Assembly (NCBI RefSeq): GCF_008370045.1
Contig: NZ_VOBN01000002.1
Location: 1 to 64,000 of the forward strand
Source: Pseudomonas sp. ANT_J12
GTDB taxonomy: Bacteria > Pseudomonadota > Gammaproteobacteria > Pseudomonadales > Pseudomonadaceae
Direction of reading: 5' to 3'
DNA length: 64,000 bases
Shown here: in pieces, positions 49,020 to 58,261 of the stretch
How positions within the stretch are numbered: position 1 is the stretch's first letter
Layout of the letters: the number at the start of each line of letters is the position of its first letter
The notes under the pieces: generated by a model
Told to the model about the DNA's origin: nothing
Database searches by the model: none
What the model saw: the letters and a program-made list of their open reading frames with translations, nothing else
Translations under genes and position numbers: made by a program

Positions 49020-50174
49020 TCAGGGTAATTGCAGCGCTACGCCGCCGGGGTGTTGTTTGACGAGGTTGTAAGGCAGAACGCCCCAGTCAATGTCTCGGCA
49101 CACTGCCGCCGCGTGAACAAAAACGGGCTCCAACTTGAGGCCTTTTTCGGTGAAGTACCAGAGAGGGGAATTCCAAAGGTTATCGTCGTTGTAGACGCAA
49201 TCGTTCTCCTCCACTTCGGGCTTTGGCGTCATTTCGCTGGGGTTGAGTTTGAGCAATTGCGCCACCAGCCACGGCGCCAGTTCTTTATTACGATATTCAT
49301 AATGAGCTTTGAACGCCGGGGATGAGTAATCAAAGCCCTCTTCGAAATGCACGGGTTTGCCCTGCCCCACCCACAGCACATCATCAAGCGTTAGGACATT
49401 GCCGGTCCTGGTATCAAAGTTTAGCGATTCGTTGTCCAGATTCGGATGAAGACCACCGCAATAGAAGTCGGTGGCGGTAATGACGCTCATCACCGAAGGC
49501 GACATCCATACGGGATGACTTGTTTGAAAATAGGACCCCGGGGCACCATCGACAGTGCACTCCAAAGTTCCCCCGACGCCCTGCCACAAGCGCGCCATCA
49601 GTCGCTGATTGATGCGTTGAAGCACTTCAGCGGGATAACCCGAAACGACTTCGAACAGTTGCACTTCTGATTGCGGCTCGCTCCACCATTGCAACGTGTA
49701 GCCCATGAAATTTTCGGTCTGGCCTTGTTTGAGTTTCAGGCCTAGCAAGCGCAGGTATTCGTAGGGCCATTTGTCATGAAGTTCGACGAGATAGGGCAAG
49801 GTATCGGCGGGCGCTGGCGCAAGTCTGGCTTGCTGCAGCTCCATCTTCAGCACTTTGCCCTTGGCGCTGGTCCACTCGCCAGACCAGCCATCCGGCGTGG
49901 GTTTGAGGCGCATGGTCGGGTAAGGCTGACTTCCACCGCCCTCCTCCAGTACCAGTTTTTCCCCTTCTTTTGTAAGGCTCAGAACCAAGTCCTTACGGTA
50001 CTTTTGGTAGAAGTAGCGACCGTCGCCAGAGTCAGGATTCATTTCCAGCACAATCGGCATTTTGCCCAAAGTCCCGGTATAGACCTGAGTACTGCCGTCA
50101 GCCCAAATCACAGGCGAAGCCGTTAAGCACGCCAGGACGACAACCCCGGCCAACCAGCGCAATCCGTTGAACAT
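49020..50174 (-). CDS. Secreted DUF3298-like protein, paralogue 2 of 3
   Basis: A 384-residue paralogue with signal peptide (LRWLAGVVVLACLTASPVIWA) and the same blocks as its neighbours: QVYTGTLGKMPIVLEMN, RYFYQKYRKDLVLSL, SLNFDTRTGNVLTLDDVLW, SPLWYFTEKGLKLEPVF and GVLPYNLVKQHPGGVALQLP. The start at 50174 follows AAGGAAG; 38 codons upstream are open but run into the next gene's end. The spacer to paralogue 3 is 32 bp, so the genes are one transcript. Confidence 0.85.
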   Translation of the reverse strand: MFNGLRWLAGVVVLACLTASPVIWADGSTQVYTGTLGKMPIVLEMNPDSGDGRYFYQKYRKDLVLSLTKEGEKLVLEEGGGSQPYPTMRLKPTPDGWSGEWTSAKGKVLKMELQQARLAPAPADTLPYLVELHDKWPYEYLRLLGLKLKQGQTENFMGYTLQWWSEPQSEVQLFEVVSGYPAEVLQRINQRLMARLWQGVGGTLECTVDGAPGSYFQTSHPVWMSPSVMSVITATDFYCGGLHPNLDNESLNFDTRTGNVLTLDDVLWVGQGKPVHFEEGFDYSSPAFKAHYEYRNKELAPWLVAQLLKLNPSEMTPKPEVEENDCVYNDDNLWNSPLWYFTEKGLKLEPVFVHAAAVCRDIDWGVLPYNLVKQHPGGVALQLP

Positions 50175-50208
50175 CAAATCTTCCTTGGATAAATGGCGGT
50201 ATCCAGCC

Positions 50209-51363
50209 TCAGGGCAATTGCAGCGCGACGCCGCCAGCGTGCTGCTTGATAAGGCTATAGGGCAAAACACTCCATTCCACATGCCCACACGGCGCTTCGG
50301 CGTGAGAGAAGTACGGCTCTAACTTGATGCCTTCTTCAGTGAAATACCAAGTCGGGAGAATCCAACGGTCTGCTTCACCGTAATCGCAGTTCTCGTCACT
50401 GCCAGGTATCTGATCGGGGTGAAGCTTATGCAACTGTTCGACTAGCCAAGGTGCAAGTTTTTGGGTGCGGTACTCGGAATAAACTTCGCGCGCTTCCAGG
50501 GTTTGGTCATTCAGCTCTTCGTAATGCAGCGGTTTACCCTGCCCGACCCAAAGGACGTCTTCTAACGTCAGAGACTTACCGGTTTTGGCATCCAGGTTAA
50601 TGGGCGCCTCGCTGTAATCCGGGTGCTGGCCGCCACAACGCCCCTCGGTTTCAACGTTCACGCTGATAACCGATGAGGTGATCAGCAGCGGTGTCATCGC
50701 TTGGATAAGCGACGTATCACTACCGCCAGCGAGACACCCGTAGTACCCCACCACTTGCCGCCACAATTGATTCATCAACTGCTGATTAATGCGATCGCGC
50801 GCTTCAGGGGTGTAGCCGGAAACCACTTCAAATATCGTCAACTTCGTCTGCGGCTCACTCCACCACTGCAACGAATAGCCATTAAACGTCTGTGTCTTGC
50901 CTTGCTTGAGTTTCAGACCTTGCAGGCGCAGATACTCATAAGGTTCCTGATCATGGAGCCTGGTTAGATAGGGCAACGTATTGGCCGGTAGTGGTGGACG
51001 TTTGGCTCGCTCCAACTCGATCTTCAGCACTTTACCTTCAGGGCTGATCCATTCGCCGGCCCAGCCTTCAGGCGTGGGCTGCAAGCGAATTGTCGGGCGC
51101 GGCGTGTCCTCGCCGTAAGGTTCTTCACCCTCTTTAAGAACAAGGGCTTTGCCTTCCTTTGTGCCGTTGAGCGCCAGATCCTTGCGGTACTTCTGGTAGA
51201 AGTAGCGGCCGGTCGCCGTTTCGGGGTCCATCTGCAGCACAATCGGCGTTTTGCCCAAGGTTCCGGTGTACACCTGAGCGCTGTTTTCCGCCCACAGCGG
51301 CATAGAAAACGTTGAGCACGCCAGCGCGATAACGCCAGTCAGACGACACAATCCGTTGAACAT
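50209..51363 (-). CDS. Secreted DUF3298-like protein, paralogue 1 of 3
   Basis: A 384-residue first gene of the tandem set. The signal peptide is CRLTGVIALACSTFSMPLWA, followed by QVYTGTLGKTPIVLQMD and RYFYQKYRKDLALNGTK; the C-terminal half has PINLDAKTGKSLTLEDVLWV and LPTWYFTEEGIKLEPYF. All three copies keep the block EYLRLQGLKLKQGK. ATG at 51363 is preferred to the TTG before it. Function is unknown; relatives are predicted periplasmic beta-rich proteins, some acting in lysozyme or envelope-stress responses. Confidence 0.85.
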   Translation of the reverse strand: MFNGLCRLTGVIALACSTFSMPLWAENSAQVYTGTLGKTPIVLQMDPETATGRYFYQKYRKDLALNGTKEGKALVLKEGEEPYGEDTPRPTIRLQPTPEGWAGEWISPEGKVLKIELERAKRPPLPANTLPYLTRLHDQEPYEYLRLQGLKLKQGKTQTFNGYSLQWWSEPQTKLTIFEVVSGYTPEARDRINQQLMNQLWRQVVGYYGCLAGGSDTSLIQAMTPLLITSSVISVNVETEGRCGGQHPDYSEAPINLDAKTGKSLTLEDVLWVGQGKPLHYEELNDQTLEAREVYSEYRTQKLAPWLVEQLHKLHPDQIPGSDENCDYGEADRWILPTWYFTEEGIKLEPYFSHAEAPCGHVEWSVLPYSLIKQHAGGVALQLP

Positions 51364-51456
51364 CAAATCATCCTTGAACGAAGCGAGCGTTTGCTCGGTA
51401 GTAATGGGCGCGGATTATGGCGAAGAGGCGTCAAACAATCGATGCCGCCATGTCGA

Positions 51457-52149
51457 TCATTGCTGCGCCAGTTGCGACTGCAACTGCCCAATCTCGCGCT
51501 TCACTGCTTTACGCCGATCACGTGCAGCCTGAACACTTTGTTCATCCTGGCCGGAGTAAGTGCGTAACCAGTGCGCAATCATTTCTTCATCGGGCCAGTA
51601 ATAGTCCTTATGGCCTTTACTCAGTCGCGGGGTGTCATTCCTCCGAGCGTCGAAGCGGCCAGCCTCGTATTCGTCAGCCGGTAGCGAACCCCATTCGGCG
51701 GCGTAATCCTGGAAAATCCAAGAGACTTCGTCGATGTGCTTTTGCGCACCGCGATGCCGGCGCTTATAGAAAACATACTCGCTACAGGCCTGCTCATAAC
51801 GCTGCTCCATGAGATCGCCGTCGATCCATTGAAACAAGTCATTCTGCGTCGCATGGCGCATCAAGCCGTAGAGCCAGCGCTCAGAGAAGCGTTGAATAAA
51901 TCCGGCAACGTCAGCCTTTTTCGCGTCCGCGAAAATCATGCAGTAACGGGTTTTGATGTGCATGACGAACAGCACGTGCTTGCGCTGTACGGTGATCACA
52001 TGGACCAGCCACTGTTCTGTCAGATCAGCCGGTTCGTCCTCTTCCGGGGTGGGCGATGGTGGATTGAAGTCCACGGGCGTGATTGTTTTACCCTTTTGGA
52101 CGCGACTGAAAAACTGGCTGGCTGCTTCGGTGCAGTTAAAGATCAACAT
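51457..52149 (-). CDS. DUF6933 protein
   Basis: A 230-residue cytosolic protein. MLIFNCTEAASQFF followed by WLVHVITVQRKHVLFVMHIK and RYCMIFADAKKADVAGF matches the small DUF6933 family, which has no known activity. The C-terminal third, with KGHKDYYWPDEEMIAHWL and a charged coiled tail (QAARDRRKAVKREIGQLQ), goes beyond the usual domain. ATG at 52149 is chosen over the adjacent TTG. It stands between the triplicated genes and the TauE permease, both on the same strand. Confidence 0.75.
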   Translation of the reverse strand: MLIFNCTEAASQFFSRVQKGKTITPVDFNPPSPTPEEDEPADLTEQWLVHVITVQRKHVLFVMHIKTRYCMIFADAKKADVAGFIQRFSERWLYGLMRHATQNDLFQWIDGDLMEQRYEQACSEYVFYKRRHRGAQKHIDEVSWIFQDYAAEWGSLPADEYEAGRFDARRNDTPRLSKGHKDYYWPDEEMIAHWLRTYSGQDEQSVQAARDRRKAVKREIGQLQSQLAQQ

Positions 52150-52175
52150 CAATGGCCCTCAAGCGTTAGGTGTAC

Positions 52176-52985
52176 TTAATTAACCCACATACCAAGCATC
52201 ACTAAAAGCAGCAAACCGATGTAGACCCAAGCATGTATGCGATCAGGTATCCGCCCGATCCAAGGCGTAGCCAGCCTCATGCCGATAATCGATCCAGCCC
52301 CCAATATCGCAAACGCCAACACATCCACATACCCCACAAACCACGGCCCCAGATCAAACTCGGTGAACCCGGCCATCGCCATGTAAGTCAGCGTCCCGGC
52401 CAAGGCCACGGGCAAACTCAGTGGGTTGGCCATGGATGTGGCTTGGGTCATGCTCAGGCCGCATCGCCTCAACAATGGCACGGTCATGACGCTGCCGCCC
52501 ACGCCGAGAAAGGTGGCGATAGCGCCGATTCCTACACCAGATACCTCCACCCTTCCCAATCGTCGTGGGATTGCGTTACCCGAGTGCGTGAGAAAACCGC
52601 GCCTGAACAGGCAGTCCAGAATCGTAATGCCCAAGTACACGATGAAGGCATAGCGAATCACCTCACCCTTGGCCCACATCGCTGCAACAGCGCCGACCAT
52701 CGCGCCCAACCCGATGTACCCACCCAACGGCCACAGATAATGGCGAATCAGGCTACCGGCGCGCTGATGTTTTCCGGTGGCGATCAGCGCGTTGACGATC
52801 ATTACGCAAGTCGAAGTGGCAACGGCGATGTGCATTGCCGATTGACCGATGGGGTCGTCGGCCCCATGGCTGGCCATGAGCATCCGATACAGCAACGGCA
52901 CCACGACGAAGCCGCCGCCGAAGCCGAACAGCACGGCGGTGATGCCGGTCATGCAGCCGAACAGTGTCAGTAAGAGGTAGAACAT
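52176..52985 (-). CDS. TauE/SafE-family permease
   Basis: A 269-residue inner-membrane protein with about eight helices in two related halves; the glycine-rich FGFGGGFVVVPLL (N half) and FLGVGGSVMTVPLL (C half) are the family signature. Such proteins export sulfite, sulfoacetate or other small anions; the substrate is not predictable here. It diverges from an AraC-type regulator 112 bp away, its likely controller. Confidence 0.88.
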   Translation of the reverse strand: MFYLLLTLFGCMTGITAVLFGFGGGFVVVPLLYRMLMASHGADDPIGQSAMHIAVATSTCVMIVNALIATGKHQRAGSLIRHYLWPLGGYIGLGAMVGAVAAMWAKGEVIRYAFIVYLGITILDCLFRRGFLTHSGNAIPRRLGRVEVSGVGIGAIATFLGVGGSVMTVPLLRRCGLSMTQATSMANPLSLPVALAGTLTYMAMAGFTEFDLGPWFVGYVDVLAFAILGAGSIIGMRLATPWIGRIPDRIHAWVYIGLLLLVMLGMWVN

Positions 52986-53097
52986 CGCGCATCGTCCAAT
53001 AGTAGGGAGCGGTCGACGATAAAGCGGTGCCGCTTGGCCTGCTTCAGCAAGTCAGCCAATAATGCTCGCGTTTACGCCAACTGCTGGATATCGCCCG

Positions 53098-53865
53098 ATG
53101 CGCAATGTTTCGATCAATCTGCTGGACGACACCCCGCGACCGGTGGTGGCGATCGGTACGGATTATTCCCACGGTCATGTGTTGCCCCTTCATACACATC
53201 GACGGGCACAACTCCTGTATGGCGCCACTGGCGTGATGCAGGTCAGCACCCACGATGGCAACTGGGTGGTGCCGCCGCAACGGGCGGTTTGGATCCCGGC
53301 CGGGGTGGCCCATGAAGTGTTGATGCTCGGGGTGAGTACGCGGAGTTTGTACATCGAGCCGGCGGCGGTTGATCTGGGCAGTCGTTGCCAGGTGATCAGT
53401 GTGTCGCCGTTGATGCGGCATCTATTGATGGAGGCTGTAGAGGTGCCGTTGGCCTACGATGAGTCCGGGCGCGACGGTGTGCTGATCGACTTGTTGCTGC
53501 ACGAACTGGCCCGTAGCGCTCATCTGCCGCTGCATATTCCGCTGCCCGTCGAAGGACGATTGCTCGGGTTGTGTCAGACGTTTCTCCAGCAGCCCAACAT
53601 CCATCAAGCGCCGCAGCACTGGGCCGATCAGTTGCACATCAGCCTGCGCACCTTTAACCGCCTGTTTCGCCAACAGACCGGCCTGAGTTTCAGCCAATGG
53701 CGCCAGCAAGCGTGCGTGGTGCTGGCCCTGGCGCGGCTAGCGGTGGGGACGCCGGTGACGCGGATTGCCGTGGACTTCGGCTACGACAGCCCGGCGGCGT
53801 TCTCGACGATGTTTCGCCGGGTACTGGGGCAGGCACCGTCCGTCTGGATGGATGCGGCGAAATAG
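53098..53865 (+). CDS. AraC-family regulator with cupin sensor
   Basis: A 255-residue regulator. The N-terminal cupin (HVLPLHTHRRAQLLYGATG, then VVPPQRAVWIPAGVAHEV) binds a small effector; the C-terminal helix-turn-helix pair includes WADQLHISLRTFNRLFRQQTG and DFGYDSPAAFSTMFRRVLGQ. The start at MRNVSINLL (53098) keeps the conserved core; an ATG 12 codons upstream is also open. It is divergent to the TauE/SafE permease gene and presumably regulates it. Confidence 0.88.
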   Translation: MRNVSINLLDDTPRPVVAIGTDYSHGHVLPLHTHRRAQLLYGATGVMQVSTHDGNWVVPPQRAVWIPAGVAHEVLMLGVSTRSLYIEPAAVDLGSRCQVISVSPLMRHLLMEAVEVPLAYDESGRDGVLIDLLLHELARSAHLPLHIPLPVEGRLLGLCQTFLQQPNIHQAPQHWADQLHISLRTFNRLFRQQTGLSFSQWRQQACVVLALARLAVGTPVTRIAVDFGYDSPAAFSTMFRRVLGQAPSVWMDAAK

Positions 53866-53884
53866 CACAAATCAAAAAATGCGT

Positions 53885-53920
53885 TTGATCCGGGATCAAA
53901 ACAACTGTACAAAAACACAG
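53885..53920 (+). promoter_or_regulatory. Promoter with LexA-like box
   Basis: CTGTACAAAAACACAG (53905-53920) is CTG-N10-CAG and agrees at 13 of 16 positions with the LexA consensus CTGTATAAATATACAG. TTGATC (53885-53890) and TACAAA (53908-53913) with 17 bp between could be the -35 and -10, so the box would overlap the -10. It stands 39 bp before the first of two HTH genes. Confidence 0.55.
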
Positions 53921-53958
53921 TACATTTTGAATCAGCACTCTCGAGCCCGGAGAACACC

Positions 53959-54276
53959 ATGGCCTCTCTTGCGATGAAAATCACCCTGGAACGTATCGCC
54001 CTCTTCCAATTCACCCCGGCCCACAGCGCCCAGGCCCGAGCGATGCTGGGTTGGAGCGTGGAAGAACTGTCTCGGGAATCCGGGGTGTCCGTGGACGCCA
54101 TAGAACGATTCGAGGCCGAACGCGACGTGCTGGATGTCACCCGACTGGCGTTGGCGTATCGGTTTGAATCGGAAGGACTGGTGTTCTTCCCCGGGTTTGC
54201 GCCAGGCAGGGGGATGAATGTGAAGGGGGCGACACCCAATCCGGTGGCGCGGCCGGATTATGCGATGGTTGAGTGA
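53959..54276 (+). CDS. XRE-like HTH protein, possibly SOS-regulated
   Basis: A 105-residue protein whose residues about 25-70 form a Cro/CI-type helix-turn-helix: ARAMLGWSVEELSRESGVSV then DAIERFEAERDVLD. The C-terminal tail (FFPGFAPGRGMNVKG) is short and Gly/Pro-rich without dimerisation domain. GGAGA lies before the start. It is followed after 11 bp by a second small HTH gene. A LexA-like box overlaps the likely promoter. Confidence 0.8.
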   Translation: MASLAMKITLERIALFQFTPAHSAQARAMLGWSVEELSRESGVSVDAIERFEAERDVLDVTRLALAYRFESEGLVFFPGFAPGRGMNVKGATPNPVARPDYAMVE

Positions 54277-54287
54277 GGTGTCCGCAG

Positions 54288-54506
54288 ATGAGTGATATCG
54301 ATGCAGGGGCCGTGCGAGCCAAAGCCGAATACGTGATGAAAATAGGCATGCTTCTGAAAGCCGGTGAACTAAGCAATGCCGAAGCGGCGCAAAAGCTTGG
54401 GCTGTCTCAGGCGGATCTCGATGAAGTGCTTCTAGGACAACGTCGAGATGTGACCATGGCAAAGATCTCGGGGCACCTGAATCAGCGACAGGATGAGCCT
54501 CGCTAA
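54288..54506 (+). CDS. Small XRE/HigA-like HTH protein
   Basis: A 72-residue protein consisting of little more than one helix-turn-helix (AEYVMKIGMLLKAGELSNAE, then AAQKLGLSQADLDEVLLGQR), resembling antitoxin-type regulators. No toxin gene is adjacent. GAGGTG lies eight bases before the ATG at 54288. It is co-directional with the upstream HTH gene and probably in one transcript with it. Confidence 0.75.
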   Translation: MSDIDAGAVRAKAEYVMKIGMLLKAGELSNAEAAQKLGLSQADLDEVLLGQRRDVTMAKISGHLNQRQDEPR

Positions 54507-54568
54507 CGGAATGATGAGACCCGGGCCGCCTCCATGGCAGGCGGCTCGGTCCCACATCATCAAGCGCT

Positions 54569-55618
54569 CTACGCCGTCACCTGATCGCCAACGCTTTCCA
54601 GTTCCGACCACCAAGGGCTGCCGCGCTGCGGATACATCACGTTGAACGCCTCGCCCATCTGCGGCGTGCTGATCGACACGTTCCGCTCCCAGGCCAGCGC
54701 CAGGATGCGATCGAAGGGTTCGTACCAGGCGTGCATCGACAGGTCGAAGGTGCCGTTGTGAATCGGCAGCAGCCAGCGCCCTTTGAGGTCGATGTGCGCT
54801 TGCAGGGTTTGTTCGGGTTGCATGTGCACGTGTGGCCATTCGACGTTGTAGGCACCGGTTTCCATCAGGGTCAGGTCGAACGGGCCGTACTGTTCGCCGA
54901 TGCGTTTGAAGCCGTCGAAGTAGCCCGTGTCACCACTGAAGAAGATCCGGGTGTTGCCGTCGATCATCACCCACGAGGCCCACAGCGTGCTGTTGCCATC
55001 GAACAGGCCGCGACCGGAGAAGTGCTGCGACGGTGTGGCGATGAATTGAAGGCCATCGACTTCAGTGCCCTGCCACCAGTCCAGTTGGCGAACTTTGCTG
55101 GCATCGATGCCCCACTTGATCAGGGTATCGCCCACACCTAACGGCGTGAGGAAGTATTTGGTCTTGTCCGCCAGTTTGAGCACCGCGTTGTAATCAAGGT
55201 GGTCGTAGTGGTCATGGGACAGGATCACCGCTTCAATCGGCGGCAATTCTTCCAGGCTGATCGGCGGCTGGTGGAAACGCTTGGGGCCGGCCCATTGCAC
55301 GGGGGAGGCGCGCTCGGCGAATACCGGGTCGGTGATCCAGAATTTGTCTCGCAGTTTGAGCAGTACCGTGGAGTGACCGAGGCGGTAGACGCTGTGGTTC
55401 GGAGCGGCGATCAACGCGGCCTGGGTCAGGGTGTGCACCGGGATGGCAGCACTCGGGCGGGTGCTGCGAGGTTTGTGGAAGATCATGTTCCACATGATGC
55501 GCAGCATTTTGCGAAAGCCTTCGCGCTGGACCGGTTGGTGATTTCGGAAATGCCCTTCTACCTGACGAGAGGCTTCAGGTCGGATGGCGATTTGTGCAGA
55601 GGAATTTGTATTGGCCAT
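54569..55618 (-). CDS. MBL-fold metal-dependent hydrolase, NAPE-PLD-like
   Basis: A 349-residue metallo-beta-lactamase-fold protein. The metal motif SHDHYDHLDY (HxHxDH) lies near residue 134, later ligands in ATPSQHFSGRG, FFSGDTGYFDG and LPIHNGTFDL. YRLGHSTVLLKLRDKFWITD is typical of the NAPE-PLD/UlaG-like branch, so a lipid-derived or phosphodiester substrate is plausible. The first about 60 residues are basic without a clean signal peptide. The gene is monocistronic. Confidence 0.88.
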   Translation of the reverse strand: MANTNSSAQIAIRPEASRQVEGHFRNHQPVQREGFRKMLRIMWNMIFHKPRSTRPSAAIPVHTLTQAALIAAPNHSVYRLGHSTVLLKLRDKFWITDPVFAERASPVQWAGPKRFHQPPISLEELPPIEAVILSHDHYDHLDYNAVLKLADKTKYFLTPLGVGDTLIKWGIDASKVRQLDWWQGTEVDGLQFIATPSQHFSGRGLFDGNSTLWASWVMIDGNTRIFFSGDTGYFDGFKRIGEQYGPFDLTLMETGAYNVEWPHVHMQPEQTLQAHIDLKGRWLLPIHNGTFDLSMHAWYEPFDRILALAWERNVSISTPQMGEAFNVMYPQRGSPWWSELESVGDQVTA

Positions 55619-55832
55619 GAAGGAATGACTCCAGAAAAACCGCGCGATTCACGGGTTTCCGCTTTGGGACGTTAAATGGCCAAGGCACGCACGCATCAGC
55701 CGAAGATCTGTTTTTAGCCGTGCAGGATTAACAGCGGATTACACTGCACAGTGTAGTTTCTAGGTTGCATCAATCCTGATGACAAGTAAACTGCCGAGTG
55801 TAATTCCCACCTTTTCCTGCCGAAGCGTACTT

Positions 55833-56441
55833 ATGACAGCTCCACAACGCCTGACCGACCGAAAACGCGAAGCCATCATCCAGGCGGCGATTGCCGAATT
55901 CCGTACCAACGGTTTCGAGATCACCAGCATGGACAGGATCGCCGCCACGGCAGGTGTGTCGAAGCGCACGGTGTACAACCATTTCCCGAGCAAAGAAGAG
56001 CTGTTTGCCGAAATTCTCAACCAGTTATGGGCGCGGGTTACGGAAGAACAGGACACCTCGTACCGCCCTGACCTGCCCCTGCGCGATCAGCTTCGGCAGC
56101 TCCTGTTGGCGAAAATGCAGATGATGGGTGATAACAATTTTCTCGACCTGGCGCGGGTCGCCATAGCCGCGACCATCCATTCCCCCGAACGTGCGCAGAA
56201 CATGATCACCCGCATGGGCGAACGCGAAGAGGGCCTGACCCTGTGGATTCGCGCCGCCCAGGCCGATGGCCGACTGAAACCGGTCGCCCCGGAATTTGCT
56301 GCACAGCAGGTTCAGGGTTTGCTCAAATCCTTCGGGTTCTGGCCGCAGATTTCCATGGGCCAGACCGGCCTTTCGCCCGAGGTACAAAGCACGGTCGTCG
56401 AGTCGGCCATGGACATGTTCCTGGCCTGCTACCAGCTCTAG
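55833..56441 (+). CDS. TetR-family repressor
   Basis: A 202-residue regulator. The N-terminal helix-turn-helix reads EFRTNGFEITSMDRIAATAG then VSKRTVYNHFPSKEELFAEI; the C-terminal ligand domain includes an AefR-like segment (LARVAIAATIHSPERAQNMI). The start at 55833 precedes the conserved MTAPQRLTDRKREAI. It is divergent to the MBL hydrolase gene at 215 bp, so that gene may be a target. Confidence 0.9.
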   Translation: MTAPQRLTDRKREAIIQAAIAEFRTNGFEITSMDRIAATAGVSKRTVYNHFPSKEELFAEILNQLWARVTEEQDTSYRPDLPLRDQLRQLLLAKMQMMGDNNFLDLARVAIAATIHSPERAQNMITRMGEREEGLTLWIRAAQADGRLKPVAPEFAAQQVQGLLKSFGFWPQISMGQTGLSPEVQSTVVESAMDMFLACYQL

Positions 56442-56598
56442 AACAAGTCCCGCCACGCCTGCGCCCGTGTTAAATGGCTCCCAAGGACACTGATTATTCC
56501 CGTTGGAATAAATGACAATGTCAGCCGCTTTACCGATGAACGGTAACTCTGAATAAAACACGGCAAAGTGTTTCAGAATGAATCTGGCGCAGGGAATT

Positions 56599-57681
56599 AT
56601 GGAAAACCAACGCGGCAAGGGCCTTTCGTTTGCCCGACGCATCTACATGCCCAGAACGGTCGGTCTGGGCATCGGCTGTATCTGTGTGACCGCCGCGCTT
56701 TATCCATTGAACCTGCCCGGCTGGGTCTGGGTGCTGATGCTGCTCAATGGCTTCGTCTGGCCACATCTCGCCTACCAGATGGCCACCCGGTCACCGTTTC
56801 CCTATCGCGCCGAACGCCGCAACATCATTTGCGACTCGCTGTTCGGCGGCTTCTGGGCGGCTGCCGCTCAGTTCAACCCGATCGTGACCGTCACCATTCT
56901 GTCCATGATGACGATGAACAACGTCGCCGCCGGTGGCCCGAGGTTGTTTCTGCACGGCGCCCTGGCGCAAATAGTCGGCGTCATTGTTGCCTGGCTCCTG
57001 TTCGGCATCGGCTTTACCCCGAGGGCCACGCCGATTCAGGTGTGGGCTTGCCTGCCGTCGCTGACTCTTTACCCGTTGGCAGTGGGAATGGTGTGTTATC
57101 GACTGGCGTTCAAACTCGCCGAACACAAACGCACCTTGAGCGCGTTGAGCCGCACCGACAGCCTGACCGGCCTGCTCAACCACGGCGCCTGGAAGGACCT
57201 GTTGCACGTCAAGTTCGAGCAATGCCGGCAGAACCAGGTCGCGTCGGTGATTGCCCTGATCGACATCGATCATTTCAAGGCGATCAACGACACCTACGGG
57301 CATATCGTCGGCGATACGGTGCTGCGGCAATTGAGCGTGGAGCTCAAGCGCACCCTGCGTGACAGTGATCTGGCCGGCCGTTATGGCGGCGACGAATTCT
57401 GCGTGATCCTGACGAACATGTCATTGCAGCAAGCCAGGGAAGCGATGGAACGATTGCGCGAAGTGCTCAACGAATATCGCCACCCGCACGCGCCCGAACT
57501 GCGCATCAAGCTGAGCATTGGCCTGGCCGCGTACCAAACGCCTTTCGCCGACGCGATTGCCTGGCTCAACGACGCCGACAAAGCCCTCTACACCGCAAAA
57601 AACACCGGCCGTAACAAGATCAGCATGGCGTCGAGTCATTCAACATCGATTCAGCCAATCGACGCTTACGCAGGACTATAG
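56599..57681 (+). CDS. Diguanylate cyclase with MASE2 membrane sensor
   Basis: A 360-residue inner-membrane cyclase making cyclic-di-GMP. Residues about 1-175 form a MASE2-type domain (FARRIYMPRTVGLGIGCI, several helices); the GGDEF domain follows from about 190 with LIDIDHFKAINDTYGHIVGD and active site RYGGDEFCVIL. The product-inhibition site RDSD stands five residues before GGDEF. The layout is that of AdrA/DgcC of enterobacteria. The start at 56599 has AGGGA six bases before it; an ATG seven codons earlier is less likely. Confidence 0.9.
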   Translation: MENQRGKGLSFARRIYMPRTVGLGIGCICVTAALYPLNLPGWVWVLMLLNGFVWPHLAYQMATRSPFPYRAERRNIICDSLFGGFWAAAAQFNPIVTVTILSMMTMNNVAAGGPRLFLHGALAQIVGVIVAWLLFGIGFTPRATPIQVWACLPSLTLYPLAVGMVCYRLAFKLAEHKRTLSALSRTDSLTGLLNHGAWKDLLHVKFEQCRQNQVASVIALIDIDHFKAINDTYGHIVGDTVLRQLSVELKRTLRDSDLAGRYGGDEFCVILTNMSLQQAREAMERLREVLNEYRHPHAPELRIKLSIGLAAYQTPFADAIAWLNDADKALYTAKNTGRNKISMASSHSTSIQPIDAYAGL

Positions 57682-57715
57682 TGATCCCTAGTCCCGATTC
57701 CCTGCCGAGCGCACC

Positions 57716-58261
57716 ATGAATTCCACCAAGTCCGACACCCAACCAGCCGCCCCCGTAGATCACCTGCGCTTCCACCGCCCTCACGCTCATCTGGCGCCGA
57801 CCTTCGGTAATGACAAATTCGCCCTGCGCGCCGAGGCGTTTGCACGGTTCTTCGGCACGCCGACGTTTCTCGGGGCGCAAACCCTGATCGTGGCTATCTG
57901 GATCGGCGTCAACCTGGCGGGCGTGACTCACTTCGATGTCTACCCGTTTATCCTGCTCAACCTGGCCTTCAGCCTGCAAGCAGCCTACGCCGCGCCGTTG
58001 ATCCTGCTGGCCCAGACCCGTCAGGCCGCGCGAGACAAAGCCCAGTCTGACGCCGACGCGCAACACCGCGAAGCCTTGGCCGTCGCCAACAGCGAGCGCC
58101 AGACGCAGGCTGCGCAGAACACCGCGCAATTGCTGGAACTGCTGGAACAGAACACCCGCCTCACCGAAATGACCAAGGCCTTGACCGAACGCATCGAAAA
58201 CCTGACGTCGGAAATGCATCAGCACTTTGTGCGCAAGGACGAACCCAAAACGCCGATCTAA
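57716..58261 (+). CDS. DUF1003 membrane protein
   Basis: A 181-residue protein with two central transmembrane helices (about residues 47-68 and 76-96; GVTHFDVYPFILLNLAFSL is the family motif) and a cytosolic coiled-coil tail (about 115-165, rich in Gln/Ala/Glu). Function is unknown; relatives accompany ion or stress genes. It lies 34 bp after the cyclase gene on the same strand. Its end overlaps the convergent LysR gene by four bases. Confidence 0.87.
   Translation: MNSTKSDTQPAAPVDHLRFHRPHAHLAPTFGNDKFALRAEAFARFFGTPTFLGAQTLIVAIWIGVNLAGVTHFDVYPFILLNLAFSLQAAYAAPLILLAQTRQAARDKAQSDADAQHREALAVANSERQTQAAQNTAQLLELLEQNTRLTEMTKALTERIENLTSEMHQHFVRKDEPKTPI

Noticed and set aside
53959..54506. Toxin-antitoxin pair
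   Set aside because: Both proteins look like HTH regulators; neither has a toxin fold that I recognise.
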